Source: Ophiura sarsii
Taxonomy: Eukaryota; Echinodermata; Ophiuroidea; Amphilepidida; Ophiuridae
Length of the DNA: 64,000 nt
Assembly: GCA_035610835.1 (NCBI GenBank)
Contig: CM069455.1
Location: 20,907,874-20,971,873, forward strand
Direction: 5' to 3'
The notes beneath the pieces were generated by a model, which was given only the letters and a program-made list of their open reading frames with translations, searched no databases and had not been told where the DNA came from. A program made the position numbers and the translations under genes. Shown here piece after piece: positions 31,687 through 44,420 of this stretch; the stretch's first letter is position 1, and each line of letters opens with the position of its first letter.

Positions 31687-34600
31687 TCACAAGTCGCCAT
31701 CGATCGTAGCATTCCTACAGAGGTCCTCTTTCTTCAGTCCGGGTTTATGCCCTAATAAGGATACAAGGGTATAAAGAGGCAGAGATAATCAAGGTTATGT
31801 GATGAACGACACATTTGTCAAATACTGCAGTGCAAAACAGATATAAATTAAAATATCATACGATAGAAGGTCCTCATAATTATTAAAGCGTGCATTATTT
31901 GATTGCACTGAAGAAGTATATCGTAATGTTTTACGATTGTTAAACGGCTTGGCGTTTTATATAAACTATGAACATGTACATAATAATTATTTTGTAGTGA
32001 CGACAGTTAAAATTCAAGTTGTGTGTTAATATCATTCAACTCTTTTTTTAAACTTTATTTTATAGTGAAGACTGCGGATTTGGAATAAAAGTTCAAGAAG
32101 TTTGATATCATTCAAATAAAGAGGGCGATAGTTCAACTTTATTTGTAGTGAAAACTGTAGATTTGGAATTATTTCAAGATGGGTTTTTTTTCATTCAACT
32201 CTAGCATGTCTAGAGGGTGATATTTAATCTGTATTTATAGTGAAGACTGGATTTGGAATTAGTGTTCAAGAAGTTTGATATCATTCAAATAAAGAGGGCG
32301 ATAATTCAACTTTATTTGTAGTGAAAACTGTAGATTTGGAATTATTTATAGATGTTTGTTATCATTCAACTCTAGAGGGTGATATTGAATCTGTATTACT
32401 ATTTGTAGTGAAGCCTATGGATTTGGAATTAGTATTCAAGAAGTTTGCTATCATTCAACTCTAGAGGGCGATATTTAAACTTTATTTGTAGCGAAAACTA
32501 TGGATTTGGAATTAGTATTCAGGATGTTTGTTATCATTCAACTCTAGAGGGCGATATTTAAACTTTATTTGTAGTGAAGACTGGGTTGGAATTAGTATTC
32601 AAGATGTTTGTTATCATTCAACTCTAGAGGGCGACATTTATACATTATTTGGAAATTCTATTGGTTTTTGAAAACACAACATTTAAACAATCCAACATAA
32701 ATCAAAGCGTATTCAGTAAAAAAAATGTTCTTTAGTACTCAAATATATCAAGAATAAAACATTCCAACGGTTTAAAGGTAGATGTTCCGATTGCTGACCC
32801 GATTTTCAACTTGATGTTTTCTATTTTACATGAAAGGTCATCCTTAAAATTGTTGCATTCCAAAGTTTGAGTTGCGGACTCCAATGGTTCTATTTTTAGA
32901 AGCGCAAGGTCAAAAGACATGTGCCCATTGAGAAGCACACAGACTGGTTGGTGGTTAACCACCTTTGGCAGTAATTCACCACATTTTAGCCTATAATTTA
33001 CAAATGAAACATTTCTGGCCCCTAATATTTTACAGACATAATGAGAAAAATATGGGGATTCGTCTGATACCAAAATATCTTGATGTGAAAAAAAAATCAT
33101 AGCCCCAAAAAAGTGATCGGGACATATACCTTTAATAGCCGAGTGGTATGATTATTACAAAGAGTATGTACTCCCACAAACAGACATAGGAACTTACCGT
33201 GAACACGTTCGATGTCTTCGCATATTTCACGATATTCATCGGATTTAAGAAGCGCCCTCCACGCTGGGTTCCACCATTTATCGAGGTGTGTATCCTTTCT
33301 CATCATCATACCAGCGCCCTCTAGTGAGCATTGTAATTTTTCTGACACGATCACACTGCGGGTGACTACATCGACATCTGTACCAATGAACGCAGCGTCA
33401 ATCTGTGGTGAAATGAAGAAAAAATATAATCGAAACTTAAAAGTTTTTAACAGGTAGGGCGAATACTTCACATCCAGTTACACGTTCTCTTATTATTTCC
33501 TTGATTTTATCCAGACGAAATACGCCCTCTTCAATTAAATACTAGGTTGAACTACGCCCTCTCCCATTGTGTCAGCCATACATTTAAAAATTAATTCTGA
33601 GAAACATCATACTTTTTATTCTGATACTGATAGACTTTCAATAAATATGTTAATATCGATAGTAAATGTCCAAATATTTAGAACGGTCATGAAACAAATA
33701 ATATGCAGTTTCAAAAATGTGACAAATAACAGGATTTTACACATGATCAAATAAATTATATAGGTGCATTATGCGCATACTGAGACTTCGATAGCCCTTT
33801 TTGAAGAATGGCAGACATAATTGGAGAGGGCAGTATTTAGATTGGGTATAGAATAGGTGAGGGCGTATTTCAATTTAAGTAGAGCCCGTTCATAAGTATA
33901 CGGTAATTTTTTTCTAGTGAAACGGCACGATGAACTTGAAGGTGAGTTGACGAGGGAGAGTAATACGCCATCCTGTGTGGAAACGGTGAAAACTAGAAAT
34001 TACATGGTTGTAGTAGTTATTCGTCAATAGACAGTTCGTGCTGTTGAGGGGGTAAATTAGTTATTCGAAATCGCTATCAAGACGACGACGACCATGTTTT
34101 GGGGGATCATACAACGGTGTGAACAGTGAACATGTGGTAATGTGTTCATGCATAATTAAACACCGATAAACATCGAAACAAAGTTAACACTAGAGAACTG
34201 ACATCAACTCTAAAGTTATGTGGTCTATGGACAATATTACATTAGATTAGGTTATTAAAGTTTTGAACTGTAGATTTATTTTCATCATTGACCTTTGTTC
34301 CATGACACGTACCTCTCTCCTTTTTAATGCCGACTCTAGTGCGGCTGATGTCTCGTACATCGCTACCTGGTTCTCTTGCAATGGGAGACCCTGAAATTGA
34401 AATGAATGATTTTCTTATACGGTAGAAATTATACACTAAATTACAAGATACATTTTAAGGTGAAGTAGGGGTTGAGAGCACATTTTACTCAAACTAATTT
34501 TTCTCCAATATTAAAGGTACTGTTAATGTTAATTAGCTATGTACTTACACTTACTTACTTTTAAGGTGAAGTAGGGGTTGAGAGCACATTTTACTCAAAC

Positions 34601-36627
34601 TAATTTTTCTCCAATATTAAAGGTACTGTTAATGTTAATTAGCTATGTACTTACACCGTAAGTGTTGTAGGTTTAAAAAAATCGCTACTTGGTCGGTCAT
34701 GTGACCCGTTGCCATGGAAACGGCGGCCATCTTGGATCATCTTTTTTACTACGAGGACACCTTGCGCGCAAGATATCTCAAAAACTATTTATCGTAGAGT
34801 ATTGGGACAAAGAGCAAATGAAAGCTGATTGATAAGGCTATAGAATGAACTAGGAGATGTAAAAACATATATTTTCATAGGGTTAGAGTCTCCATTCTAG
34901 AACATTTTAAAGCTTATCTTATCAACAGTATTCTGGCCAAATTTGAAGGTCCTAGCTCCTTTAATTTTCCCGATATCTTGCGCGCACGGTCGCAAAATGG
35001 TCAAAATTAGTTACGGTGATACGTCAGTTCAAAGTCGGGTCATTAGTAAATAATTAATACTCATTAAAGGTAATTAATCGTCATTTTTTGTAGCACTAAA
35101 TTTGATTTTAAAATGACGTTTTCACTTATTTAAGGCATCTTAGAACACTAAATGCATTAATTATTGGAGTAATCAAATAAAATATGACATTTTTGACCAG
35201 AAATGAGATACTTAAAACAACAGAATACATAAGAATTAAAAACATGCGTTAATATATGACATTTTCAACTTCGCGACGGACTTCGGAAGGAGGGAAGGAG
35301 GATAGGAGGGAAGGAGGGAAGGAAGTGGTAATCTCATTCAAAATGCTACTTTTGACCAACGTATTATATTATAGTATTACCTGTATACCGCCTTGTCGAT
35401 TTAGACATCCAAAATCTGAAAACCATCCTTTATAGAATCCGATTATCTTCCCAGTTAGATTTCTCCAATCAAACTGGTCGCTAGAACCCGAACCAGACGA
35501 CCGGATTACAAACACGGCGGGAATTTTCTTCTGAAACGGCACGGTGAACTTGAAGGTGAGTTGACGAGGGAGCGTAATACGCCATCCTGTGTGGAAACGA
35601 TGAAAACTAAAAATTACATGGCTGTAGTATTTATTAATCAATAGACAGTTCGTGCTGTTGAGGGGGTAAATTAGTTATTCGAAGTTGCTATCAAGACGAC
35701 GACGACCATGTTTTGGGGGATCATACAACGGTGTGAACATGTGATAATGTGTATATCGGGAGCAAGAAACCGGCTTTCTTGCTGTGAGTGAAGTGCTAGT
35801 AACCTCTCCTCTCCAGGGCTCTCACTACGTATTTACTATTGTGCCGTTCACATAACATCTTCCGTTATAACTTATAACCATGTATCTCTGTGTTACCCTG
35901 CCCATTGTTTGTCTTCTCGGGAGCAAGAAACCGGCTTTCTTGCTGAGAGTGAAGTGCTGGTAACCTCTCCTCTCCAGGGATCTTATCTATCTTCGTGCCG
36001 GTCACTTTTGCATCTTCTGTTAATGTGTACATTTGTGTTTTATTTATTAAATGTTTTATAATATAACCCAGCCCACATTCTACCAAGGGAATGGGACGCT
36101 GTAGCTCCATGTTGAGAGTGTACGTACTTGAAATCTCTCCTCTCCTGAGTCAAATAATTCGCTTTGTGCTGGTCGCATTTTGTCTTCACATATATTTTAT
36201 CTCTTGTAGTTTTTAAGTGTGTAATATAATGAGTTTTTATCTCCTTGTTGCTTGTACATGTACATTAATTATAGACTACCTATTTGATGTATTTGATTGG
36301 TTCTTAATACCTTTTCTTGTTTTTATGAAATGTTGTTTTGATGTAATATCAAAATGTTCTTTTATGTAGCCCACGTCTCTTTTTCTATCTGCGATCATGG
36401 TTCTTGACGTGTAGACATCTCTTTTCTGTCTGCATCTCTTGAATCATCGATTTGCAAGCATACAAGGAGAGACGTGGTGCACCAATTGTTGTGTTTTCCC
36501 TGCTTGTATAATGTGCAATTATGTATAATATTTTATGGTTTTTAGGTTGCTTATGTTGTTTTCTTTTTGTAATATTGTTATGTGAAGCGCCCAGAGGCTC
36601 CTTGCATTGGGCGCTATAGTAAATCCA

Positions 36628-36658
<31 letters not shown>

Positions 36659-39600
36659 ATGCATACTAACACCGATAACATCGAAACAAAGTTAACACTA
36701 GAGAATCAACTCCAATCGTTTTGCGATGAAATAAACATTTTTGAATGTGATTTCTAATCTTGTTTACGAGAGAGGAAATTCAGATTTGGGCCAATCGTGT
36801 CCATCAATATCTGTCGCTGAAATGGTGAAATGTTGCTGTATCATTATTGTGCATAACAGAGTAGCGCTTCACCTATTTAAATAACTTTAAATAACTTGTC
36901 TTTACCCCCTCAAGCGATATTAAGTGTCCAATTACATACAAGGTCTACAGTGAATTTGAAATTTGCAAAGTACCAAAGTCTTTGTAGTTCATTTTCGTCA
37001 TGCAGACGGATAAAATATCATAGTAATACCAAATGTGTAAACAATTAAAATATCGCATAAGCGACGAAAACTGTCCAAAAATATTCAATATATGAAGAGC
37101 TTTTTTGCAAAAGGGCTATGGTGCATTTTTTCAAAAAATGAGTTTGGTCATTTTTTTCAAAAAGACCTACATCTCATTGTAAACAGCCATTGAAATTGTT
37201 GTTTTATTGCAAAAGGGCCTGTATCCAGAATTAAATCGGGATACAGGCCCTTTTGCAACAAAACAACAACTTCAATGGCTGTTTACAATGAGATGTAGGT
37301 ATTTTTGAAAAAAATGACTTTATTTCCTTGAAACATATGATTGTGACCTATACATTTCAATATCAAACTTATTTATTTTAAATGATTAAAATAAATGATT
37401 TTTTGTGTGTGGTATTTTTTCTTTATGTACAAACAGATGGAGTTTTGTTGCAAAAGGGCCTACATCCAAATTTTCAAAAAATGTAAACATGATTTTAAAA
37501 AAAAATTAAAACTAGCACATTTAAAATTTATTTCAATTTCAATTAGTATGTAGTGTACCTCTTTCATAATCCATTCAGTTTTTCAATTGCTCAACTTGAA
37601 TATTTAGAAACAGTTTTTTGACTTTTTCTCAAGAGCCAAAGTGGATGTAGGCCCTTTTGCAAAATACCTCTTCATATATAGATATAAATATTTTATTAAA
37701 TTCAATTAGATTCTTCTTGCGTTTCTAATTTCAATTTAAAAAACTCGGATTGGTCAGAAACCGTAGACCAGTGCTTTAATTATTTTACTTTTTCTCATAC
37801 ACAAAATAACATCAGCTTAGAAATAACAAGTAGAAATAAGTGAACTACCATATAGGTTATAATACCTGAGCAAGCGTGATACCACCGGCTCATCAACCCC
37901 TCCCCTCCATATCCATCCGACCAGCATCTTGTGTAAGAGTCCAAGACGATCTCACAGTTTTTGTTAGCCCTACGACAAACTAAAATAAGCGAATAACAAC
38001 CAGACGATCACTAGTAAGAAAAGCAAGTTATAAGATGAAACATGATATCCATCTAAATTGTTATTTGTTATTATGGCATTTCGTAATGAATAATAAGTTC
38101 ACATTTGAGACAAAAATAACGCAATCTTGTTTACATGTTTCTAGCATATTATTCGATAGCTAAAAAGCGTTTATCTGTCGTTTTAGAAATAGAGTTCATG
38201 TCATCTCTTCGGACAATTTTAATAATAAGGAAGAACACAGTGGCCTTAGGAGTAGTCGCGAAATCCATACGTTTAGCTCCAAAAAGGTGTTTTAGATTTA
38301 CCAATGGCAGAGTACAATGACAGAACAATATTTGCATCACATTTCCTAAATAGGCAAATTGATTTGAGACCAAGGTAAGGTTAGCCTTGTCCATTTATAA
38401 TAACCAATGCGTCGGTGGTATTACATAGTGACGTATAGTGTATACGTCACTGTTAAAACGACATTTGTATTAGCTTTTTTTGTACACCAAATACATTTCT
38501 TGATTTCAAATTAACTTACTAATTTGGGTCACAACAATAGTCACAATGTGATAATACCGACCATAAGTCACTATGTAATAATACCGACCATAAGTCACTA
38601 TGTAATAATACCGATCATAATTCAATATGTAATACTACTGACCATACGTCACTGCCATTTTGAAATATCGCAAAATCGACCGAGGTTTAATATAAGTCAT
38701 TATGTGATACAAACAATCATACGTCACTATGTAAAACTACCGACCATACGACACTATGTAATACTACCGATCATACGTCAATATGTAGTATTACCAACCA
38801 TGCATCACTATGTAATACTACCAACCATACGTCACCATGTAATTAATATTACCGATCATACGTCACTATGTAACACTACCGACCAAACGTCACTATATAA
38901 TACTACCGATCATACGTGATAAACAAGTACTCTGGTGTCATCGTAAATGTCCAAAGTAAAAGTCAATGTTGGTTTAAAGATCTACTTCTAATCACTCACC
39001 TGCATTGACAACATCAATGTTGTATCCTTGAATAACTCTAGCGTCGTGGTCACTGTGGGGTTTCCATGGAAATATCAACAAAACAACATATCAAACGGTA
39101 ACTTTATTCCTTATTTAAAACTCAAATATAATAGTCCTGGTTTTACTTCCATAAAGTTCTAATCATTCGAAAATAAGACATTGGTGATTCTGAAATGTTA
39201 GAACTATAGGCTCCTTTTGTTTTAGGCTTTTACTTATTCGTAGACAAGCTCTGTTTCTTTCAGTGTTTTTTCGGGGGCATAGGGCACTTTTTACAAGAAG
39301 AGCGCCCTCGAATTTACCCGAAACTGCTATATTGCTAACATACGCTCCAAATATCAGTACATCATTACGAAGCGTACGTACAGGTTCATAACCTAAATTA
39401 AGCGGCCTCCAAACAGCAGCTGAGTTTCACGATTTGATTGGGCGAAATCATTTTTTCTTCAATAGAATGCACTGTCACATCCAATCACCAGCTGCAGCAG
39501 TATGGGTCTCATTTCAAACAGCTGTCAAATTCTGTTGAATAGAATATGTGCTAGGAGCATCGATTAGTCTAGAAATACAGGGTGTGTAAAAAAGAACCTG

Positions 39601-42600
39601 CAATAGAGTGGAAAGAAGCCATCTTGTATTCAAAACCGAGTTGATGTTTGACATTTTAAAAATGTTATAAGAATAAGATTTGTTATTAATTTCATGTGAA
39701 AAAATGAAATCAATCGCATTACCCATGAACCCATTTCACATGCTTGTCCACGAGACACCCAAAACATGCATAAGATTGCAAAATGCGTCTCTCATTCAAA
39801 TTTAAAAGTTTGAGTAAATTTGTGACTTAATTGGAATTTATTGCATCACTTCTTGTTTACATGGGAGATTAAATAATCAATTTAAATAACCCATTTTATG
39901 AATTGCTCACAATGCTCTAAATTTGAATACAAAATGAAATGATTCCAAATATTGGTTGGCGGGATATTCAAATGTGAACATGAAATGAGTGCAATTTCAA
40001 TTGAAAATCACTATGCTCATGGATACACAAGTGAATTGGGTTGTGCAGAAAAAGGTTCACCAAAGACTATCGAAAAATACGATTGACTTCATTTTCACAT
40101 TTTAATTTTCGATTTAGCAGTATCCGAGACAATCTCAACGGATGTATACCGTTGTAACATCTGCGATTGTGAACAGGATACTGTAGTGTAATGGTTAGTC
40201 AACCGCACTGTTACGCGGGAATGTTCGATTCCGCTGGGGAGCACACATTTTTTTGATATTACATTTGTACTTTTTTATGTTCCATTATATTGTTTACTTA
40301 CAATATCATTAGTTTGTTTATTAACGAGACTCTTTTTTATCTATTAATATTGTTTACAATTTTTTGTTCAATGAATATAAATAATCACGATTTCTTTTTT
40401 GATTCGGCTCATGTTGTTATGTTCGTTCGCCTGGCTGTTCGTGATGTTTATTTTTACAAAACGATTGACTACAATTATCCATCAAAACCTACCATTTATG
40501 CAATACAAAACAAAAATGGCCTATATTGGTGCAGTATTATTGAATCAAAATATTAAGGAATGCTTTTCTCCTAAAAAAATCTCATTGTGTAGTATTTATG
40601 ATCAATCTTGATTAAACAAGGTCTTCTAAACAAGGTCTCCTTGGATATGTTGAATTTTGTGGAAGGTGGCAAGAGGATCACTAGTGTGTTGTTTCTGGAA
40701 GGACTGCTGTACATAATCATGTAATTTACATCGAAATACGGTATGTTATTACAAATTTAAATTAAATTATGAATAATGATATTTTCCTCTTGCCAACTTC
40801 CACAAAATTCAACAGGTCCATTCCAAGTCTTCTCATCCTTTTGCCACCTTAAACACTCGTTCCCCCCCCCCCCCCCCCCAGTTTTTTAGAACACCTTGTT
40901 TCACATAAAGTTAGTAACAAATAAATCATGATTGCAACGTTTAAAACGTTTAAAAACATTCAACTTGGTTTAAAAAACAATGTTGCTTCTTTCCACTATT
41001 TGCAGGGTTTTTTTAATCACACTGCATAGGGAACGGGTACACAGTGAGTCAGAAAGATCGGGCATTTTTTTCGCAAAGGCGTTACAAAAGATGTTGGCAT
41101 GCATATGCAAAGCCTATGTTAGCGCTTTACAAGATATATATCATCATTAACATGTTACACTAATTTTAGTTACGCCCCAAATGTTAAAGCCAATTCACGG
41201 GATGGTCAAATTACCTAGCCTTTCGCTAATAAAGTGCCTGTTTGTAAACCTGTAGGTGCATTCATGCATAACTTACATATATTCTAGGTTACCATCTCCC
41301 ACAGCCATATGGATAATCCACACGTCATTAGGATTACTGTCCGCATATCCTATCATCAAACATCAAAACAATGTTATAATGGGATTAAAATCAAACTTAT
41401 GTTACGATTATTTATTTGAACATTGTTTATTGCTGTCCATTCATACACCCGTAGCAGTGTCGAGCCAATCAGAAAGCAACAAACTAAAATACGCGGAGTG
41501 CATTGGAAATATCTAATTCACGACGCGATTTGTTTTGATTCGTTGTTCAGAAATCATGGGTTCGCCGATTTTCACTGCGGGTGTTAGCAAACTGACTAAC
41601 TGGCTGATCAAAAATATATCTAAAACATGCGAATACGTAATGAGGCGGTCACTAAGAAAGTGTTAAAATATAAACTACATCTACATGTGTCTATATTCGG
41701 AAAAATCATAAACATTATTATTATAGTAGATTCATAATCCATTTAAAATCAGGGGGTCTATAATGGACCAATCATGAGACTGAGATGCAATTGGTTTCGC
41801 TGCCATATAACGGACTTCAAACCTTTAGGAAACGTATCCGCAAAAAAATCGTGCGTCCATGAATGAAGATTAATTTACGGCGCCCTACTCAAACGTGCCA
41901 TTTTAACAAGTGTCACATTTCCTCTTAGGCATTTGATACTTATTATATAAATAAGAATCAAATTACTAGATACAAATTGGATGTTATGAGAAACCGTTGT
42001 CGTTCAAAGAAGATTTTAAGGATATCCCACAATGCATTGTAGGAGCAACAGACAAATAAGGCTTTTTTCACATGATGCATTTGTGGAGCTCTTAAGTTTT
42101 TAGAAATAAGAAAAAGGAAAAACTAATTACTAATTTATTAATCGATGTAAACTAGAATCTAAGAGCTCCAATGATAAATGCACTATGATGCCATGATTTT
42201 GTGCGTTACCTGCGCTGGTCATGGGCGGGCAACCAGATTTTGTTCCTTAATTCGGACGCTGTTAGTATCGAATAACCCACAAACATTCCATCCAATTCCC
42301 TGCGGTAAATACGCCATGCGTCGGCGTAATGCGCCGCATAAGCACACAACAAGAAATCGCAATAGAAACCTTCCGTGTTTCGGATTAGCGGCCATCTTGG
42401 AGGTAACCCCAAACTCTATTCAGGTAACTTTTGGCTAGAAAGCACATTATTTTTCAAAGTATACTAATTTCGAGGTAATTCACCAGGTTTAATTGAACGG
42501 GGAAGGCTGCGGGTCCGAACCGTGTTGCAAACACCTTTGTTTTGGCAGCTAATCAAAACACGGAAGGTGTCTATAGACGCACTGAAGAAATGCGCGCGCG

Positions 42601-42969
42601 TTGTGGAACAAAACTATGGTTACCACGCGCTTCGCCAGGGTGGTCACGCTAATTAATGTACGCCGTGTTATAAAGCTGTCTCATATAAAGGTCGCCGATT
42701 TCTCTGAGAACCAATGAGAATGGCTTAAACATTCGTACTGTTTAAGAATAACGTAATAATATTTTACCATTGTTTCCGATGTTATTATCCATGTCTTCTG
42801 GACTCTGGCACGGACAGTCTTTCAGGTAATGCAGCACACCCATGACCAGCGCAGGTAACGCAGAAGTGGCCACCAGCACTATAGCCAAGACAATACACCA
42901 ACATGTTGCTTTAGAATCCGGATGGAATATTTCCCGCTTTTTCTGCACTTGATGATATTCGCTTTCCAT
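31687..42969 (-). CDS. Type II membrane protein with family-3 solute-binding ectodomain
   Basis: Coding exons: 42969-42768, 41349-41277, 39052-39000, 37979-37866, 35586-35381, 34390-34313, 33402-33198, 31751-31687. The total is 996 nt, 331 aa; every junction keeps phase. Residues 1-21 are polar, about 22-49 are one TM helix, and the rest is extracellular. The ectodomain matches SBP_bac_3 blocks in order: VIQGYNIDVVNAVCRRA (~98-114; G[YF]DIDV block), LTFKFTVPF (~155; D/F-x2-P-Y block), LTGKIIGFYKGWF (L-x-GK-x-G block), SALKRREIDAAFIGTDVD (AL...DA block), and GMMMRKDT...WNPAWRALLKSDEYREI (final helix block). The clefted fold binds amino acids or similar small ligands in bacteria and in glutamate receptors. 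There is no channel insert between lobes and no kinase. ATG 42969 follows an AG/AATTGAGG that looks like an acceptor. CCAG/GTATGTGA near 43449 could be the donor of a non-coding first exon. Ligand unknown. Confidence 0.8.
32020..32660. repeat. Tandem repeat, about 85-90-bp unit, seven copies
   Basis: Units contain GATTTGGAATTAGTATTCAA, GTTATCATTCAACTCTAG and AGGGCGATATTTAAACTTTA with TTTGTAGTGAAGACTG. Copies vary in length, so the period is uneven. It lies in the last intron of the solute-binding gene. Confidence 0.75.
32760..33110 (-). repeat. Dispersed repeat with a 123-codon open frame, copy 1
   Basis: About 200 bases here (AAGCGCAAGGTCAAAAGACA, TGGTGGTTAACCACCTTTGG, AATGAAACATTTCTGGCCCC) recur at 51890-52150 in the same orientation. 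The minus frame (FVNYRLKCGELLPKVVNHQP) is open in this copy only in part and I do not recognise it. It is not part of the neighbouring gene model. Confidence 0.6.
33917..34207 (-). pseudogene. Duplicated, broken copy of solute-binding exon 5 start
   Basis: About 290 bases are near-identical to 35532-35748 plus 36658-36713. The copy keeps the 3' splice site and the first 18 codons of exon 5 (WRITLPRQLTFKF...) but then reaches TAG where the real exon has QKKIPAV. It lies between exons 6 and 7. The living copy has since received a 0.9-kb insertion that this one lacks. Confidence 0.85.
34454..34660. repeat. Tandem duplication, about 106-bp unit, two copies
   Basis: The block TTTTAAGGTGAAGTAGGGGT ... 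TTAGCTATGTACTTACAC occurs at 34454 and again at 34560 with almost no difference, so the duplication is recent. Confidence 0.85.
35749..36657 (+). mobile_element. CR1-like retroelement 3' end inserted in an intron
   Basis: It is present in the living copy of the duplicated block but absent from the copy at 33917-34207, which defines the insertion. It holds two units of GGGAGCAAGAAACCGGCTTT...TCTCCTCTCCAGGG (35758, 35920) and a decayed third near 36105. It ends GGCGCTATAGTAAATCC plus an ATT repeat, the 3' end style of CR1/L2-type elements. No reverse transcriptase remains. Confidence 0.65.
37089..37682. mobile_element. 594-bp element with nested hairpins
   Basis: The outer ends ATATGAAGAGCTTTTTTGCA and TGCAAAATACCTCTTCATAT are inverted copies. 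Inside, 37147-37225 and 37238-37317 form a second hairpin of about 80-base arms. The motif TGCAAAAGGGCCTACATCC (and its complement) occurs five to six times in both directions. No coding frame. It lies in solute-binding intron 4. Confidence 0.75.
38530..38930. repeat. 27-bp minisatellite, array 1
   Basis: Units resemble CGTCACTATGTAATACTACC + GACCATA. About 14 decayed copies. Because 27 is a multiple of three, the array stays open in several frames; I do not regard these as genes. The same unit in the opposite direction forms the array at 48240-48955. Confidence 0.85.
39577..41026. mobile_element. Terminal-inverted-repeat element, copy 1
   Basis: Left end ACAGGGTGTGTAAAAAAGAA + CCTGCAATAGAGTGGAAAGA; right end TCTTTCCACTATTTGCAGGG + TTTTTTTAATCACACTGCA. 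Sharing with 57457-58350 continues inside both elements (for example sequence around ATATTCAAATGTGAACATG and TTGTTTACATG). A nested element with ends at about 40614 and 40905, and a C run, lie within. No intact transposase. It lies in solute-binding intron 2. Confidence 0.7.
40186..40246 (+). repeat. tRNA-like sequence (Asn-like anticodon loop)
   Basis: TAGTGTAATGGTTAGTCAAC, CCGCACTGTTACGCGGG (loop CTGTTAC would give anticodon GTT) and GTTCGATTCCGCTGG (B box). The anticodon arm pairs but the acceptor stem does not clearly close, and it lies inside a transposon copy. Probably a SINE or pseudogene. Confidence 0.45.
41350..42767. other. First coding intron of the solute-binding gene
   Basis: No mobile element or coding motif could be defined. 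A GC-richer patch with GCGCGCG lies around 42590. Confidence 0.4.
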
Positions 42970-43869
42970 TGTTTATGATTTGCTCTCCTCAATTCTGTAT
43001 ATTAAATAGAAAGAAAATATCAGGAAAATACTGGTTGTATATTTCTGATAACGATGCTTTATGAAATACGGCTTAATGATAGTATCCGTGACAATTTGAT
43101 AAGGCAGCTACTGGCCTATATCCGAAGTAGATTACATTCAAAGATATGTACAGGTAGTTAAAAAACGTCATTGGCGACACAGGTGTGCAATTTGATACAT
43201 ACAATTTTAAATAGAAACCCGTGCAGAAGAATTAACAATTAACAATTAGTCTCACGTACCGTATTGCTCCTGAGCCTGATGAATAACCTATTTCCAAGTA
43301 TATAAAGTACGGTATACTAACGAACATTGGCAGATAACTTCAACAAACTAAACCCTATGTTGAATATATTACAATTGTAATAAATGCGAAATTACATTAC
43401 ATAAAAGTTCAAATTTAAATGAAGTAAAATAGAATGCATCTCACATACCTGGTTGATCATTAAGCAAATGATATCCCGGAGAGAAACTTCGTTATCCCAG
43501 TATGATGCGAATCAACCACTGGTAATGTCGATCTCATTACGCCACGTACACGCGGTCTCTCTCCCTAACAGATATGTATCAGGAAATGAAATCCAATAGT
43601 CGGTTTGTATAATCCACTTAAGCTGAGGTATCCAATTACTTCCAGAATGACCATTGAAAAAAGCGGGAACAGTTTGATTGAAGAAAAACAAAGCAATTCA
43701 CGCTACTTGTACCGAATCACGTGCACCAAGCATTTTACATTTATATCGCATATTACTTGAAATATTATTTCCCACTTGAAGACCCACTTCCAGGATATTC
43801 ACACGTGTTTATAAATATATATCGGATATTTTTCGCTTTACGTCAATTGCCAAGTTTGACATTAAGCCA

Positions 43870-44420
43870 ACGATTATTATGACCACGGTAAAGTGAAGGA
43901 TAAATGCATTGAGCAAAGTAAATCGTCAATGTTATGTCTTATTATGGCGAAGCACACATTTATCATTTAAAAAAAAAATGGTTACATCTCCAACGTCGTA
44001 CGTCTGGACGACGTTGATAATGTCAGATGGACGTTATATAGACCTCCATATGAAACCAAATGATATGACTTTATCAAGCCAAGATTATTATGGCGACTGT
44101 GAAGTGAAGGAGAATTGCATTGAGCAAAGCATATCGTAATTGTTATGTCTTATTGTGGTAAAGGCATGAATTTATCATTTCAAAAATGGTTAGTTACATC
44201 GGCAACGTCGTATGTCTGGACGAAGTTGATAATGTCCAAGGGACGTTATAAAAATTTCAATATGAAACCAAATCACATGACTCTTGTCAAGCCAAATATT
44301 ATTATGACAACTGTGAAGCAAAGGAGAAAGCATATCGTCAATTTTATGTCTTATTATGGTAAGGCATGAATTTTATATCATTTTTAAAAAAATGAGTTTG
44401 TTTTTTTACATCGGCAACGT
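43870..44420. repeat. Tandem repeat, about 210-bp unit, 2.5 copies
   Basis: Units share TATTATGACCACGGTAAAGT-like starts, CGTCAATGTTATGTCTTATT, TACATCTCCAACGTCGTACG and GATATGACTTTATCAAGCCA. Starts are near 43873, 44088 and 44300. They differ at many positions, so the array is old. Confidence 0.75.

Noticed and set aside
32732..33100. 123-codon frame as the last exon of the solute-binding gene
   Set aside because: The block recurs at 51890-52150 with a broken frame, so it is a repeat; the exon at 31751-31687 fits phase and ends properly.
35758..36470. GGGAGCAAGAAACC direct repeats as a CRISPR array
   Set aside because: Only two or three units with no regular spacers, in a eukaryotic intron; they belong to a retroelement end.
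39000..39052. Reading solute-binding exon 3 in the frame TTTLELFKD
   Set aside because: That frame needs a phase 1 entry, but the preceding exon ends at a strong ATAT/GTAAGT donor in phase 2, which gives the solute-binding GYNIDVVNA block.
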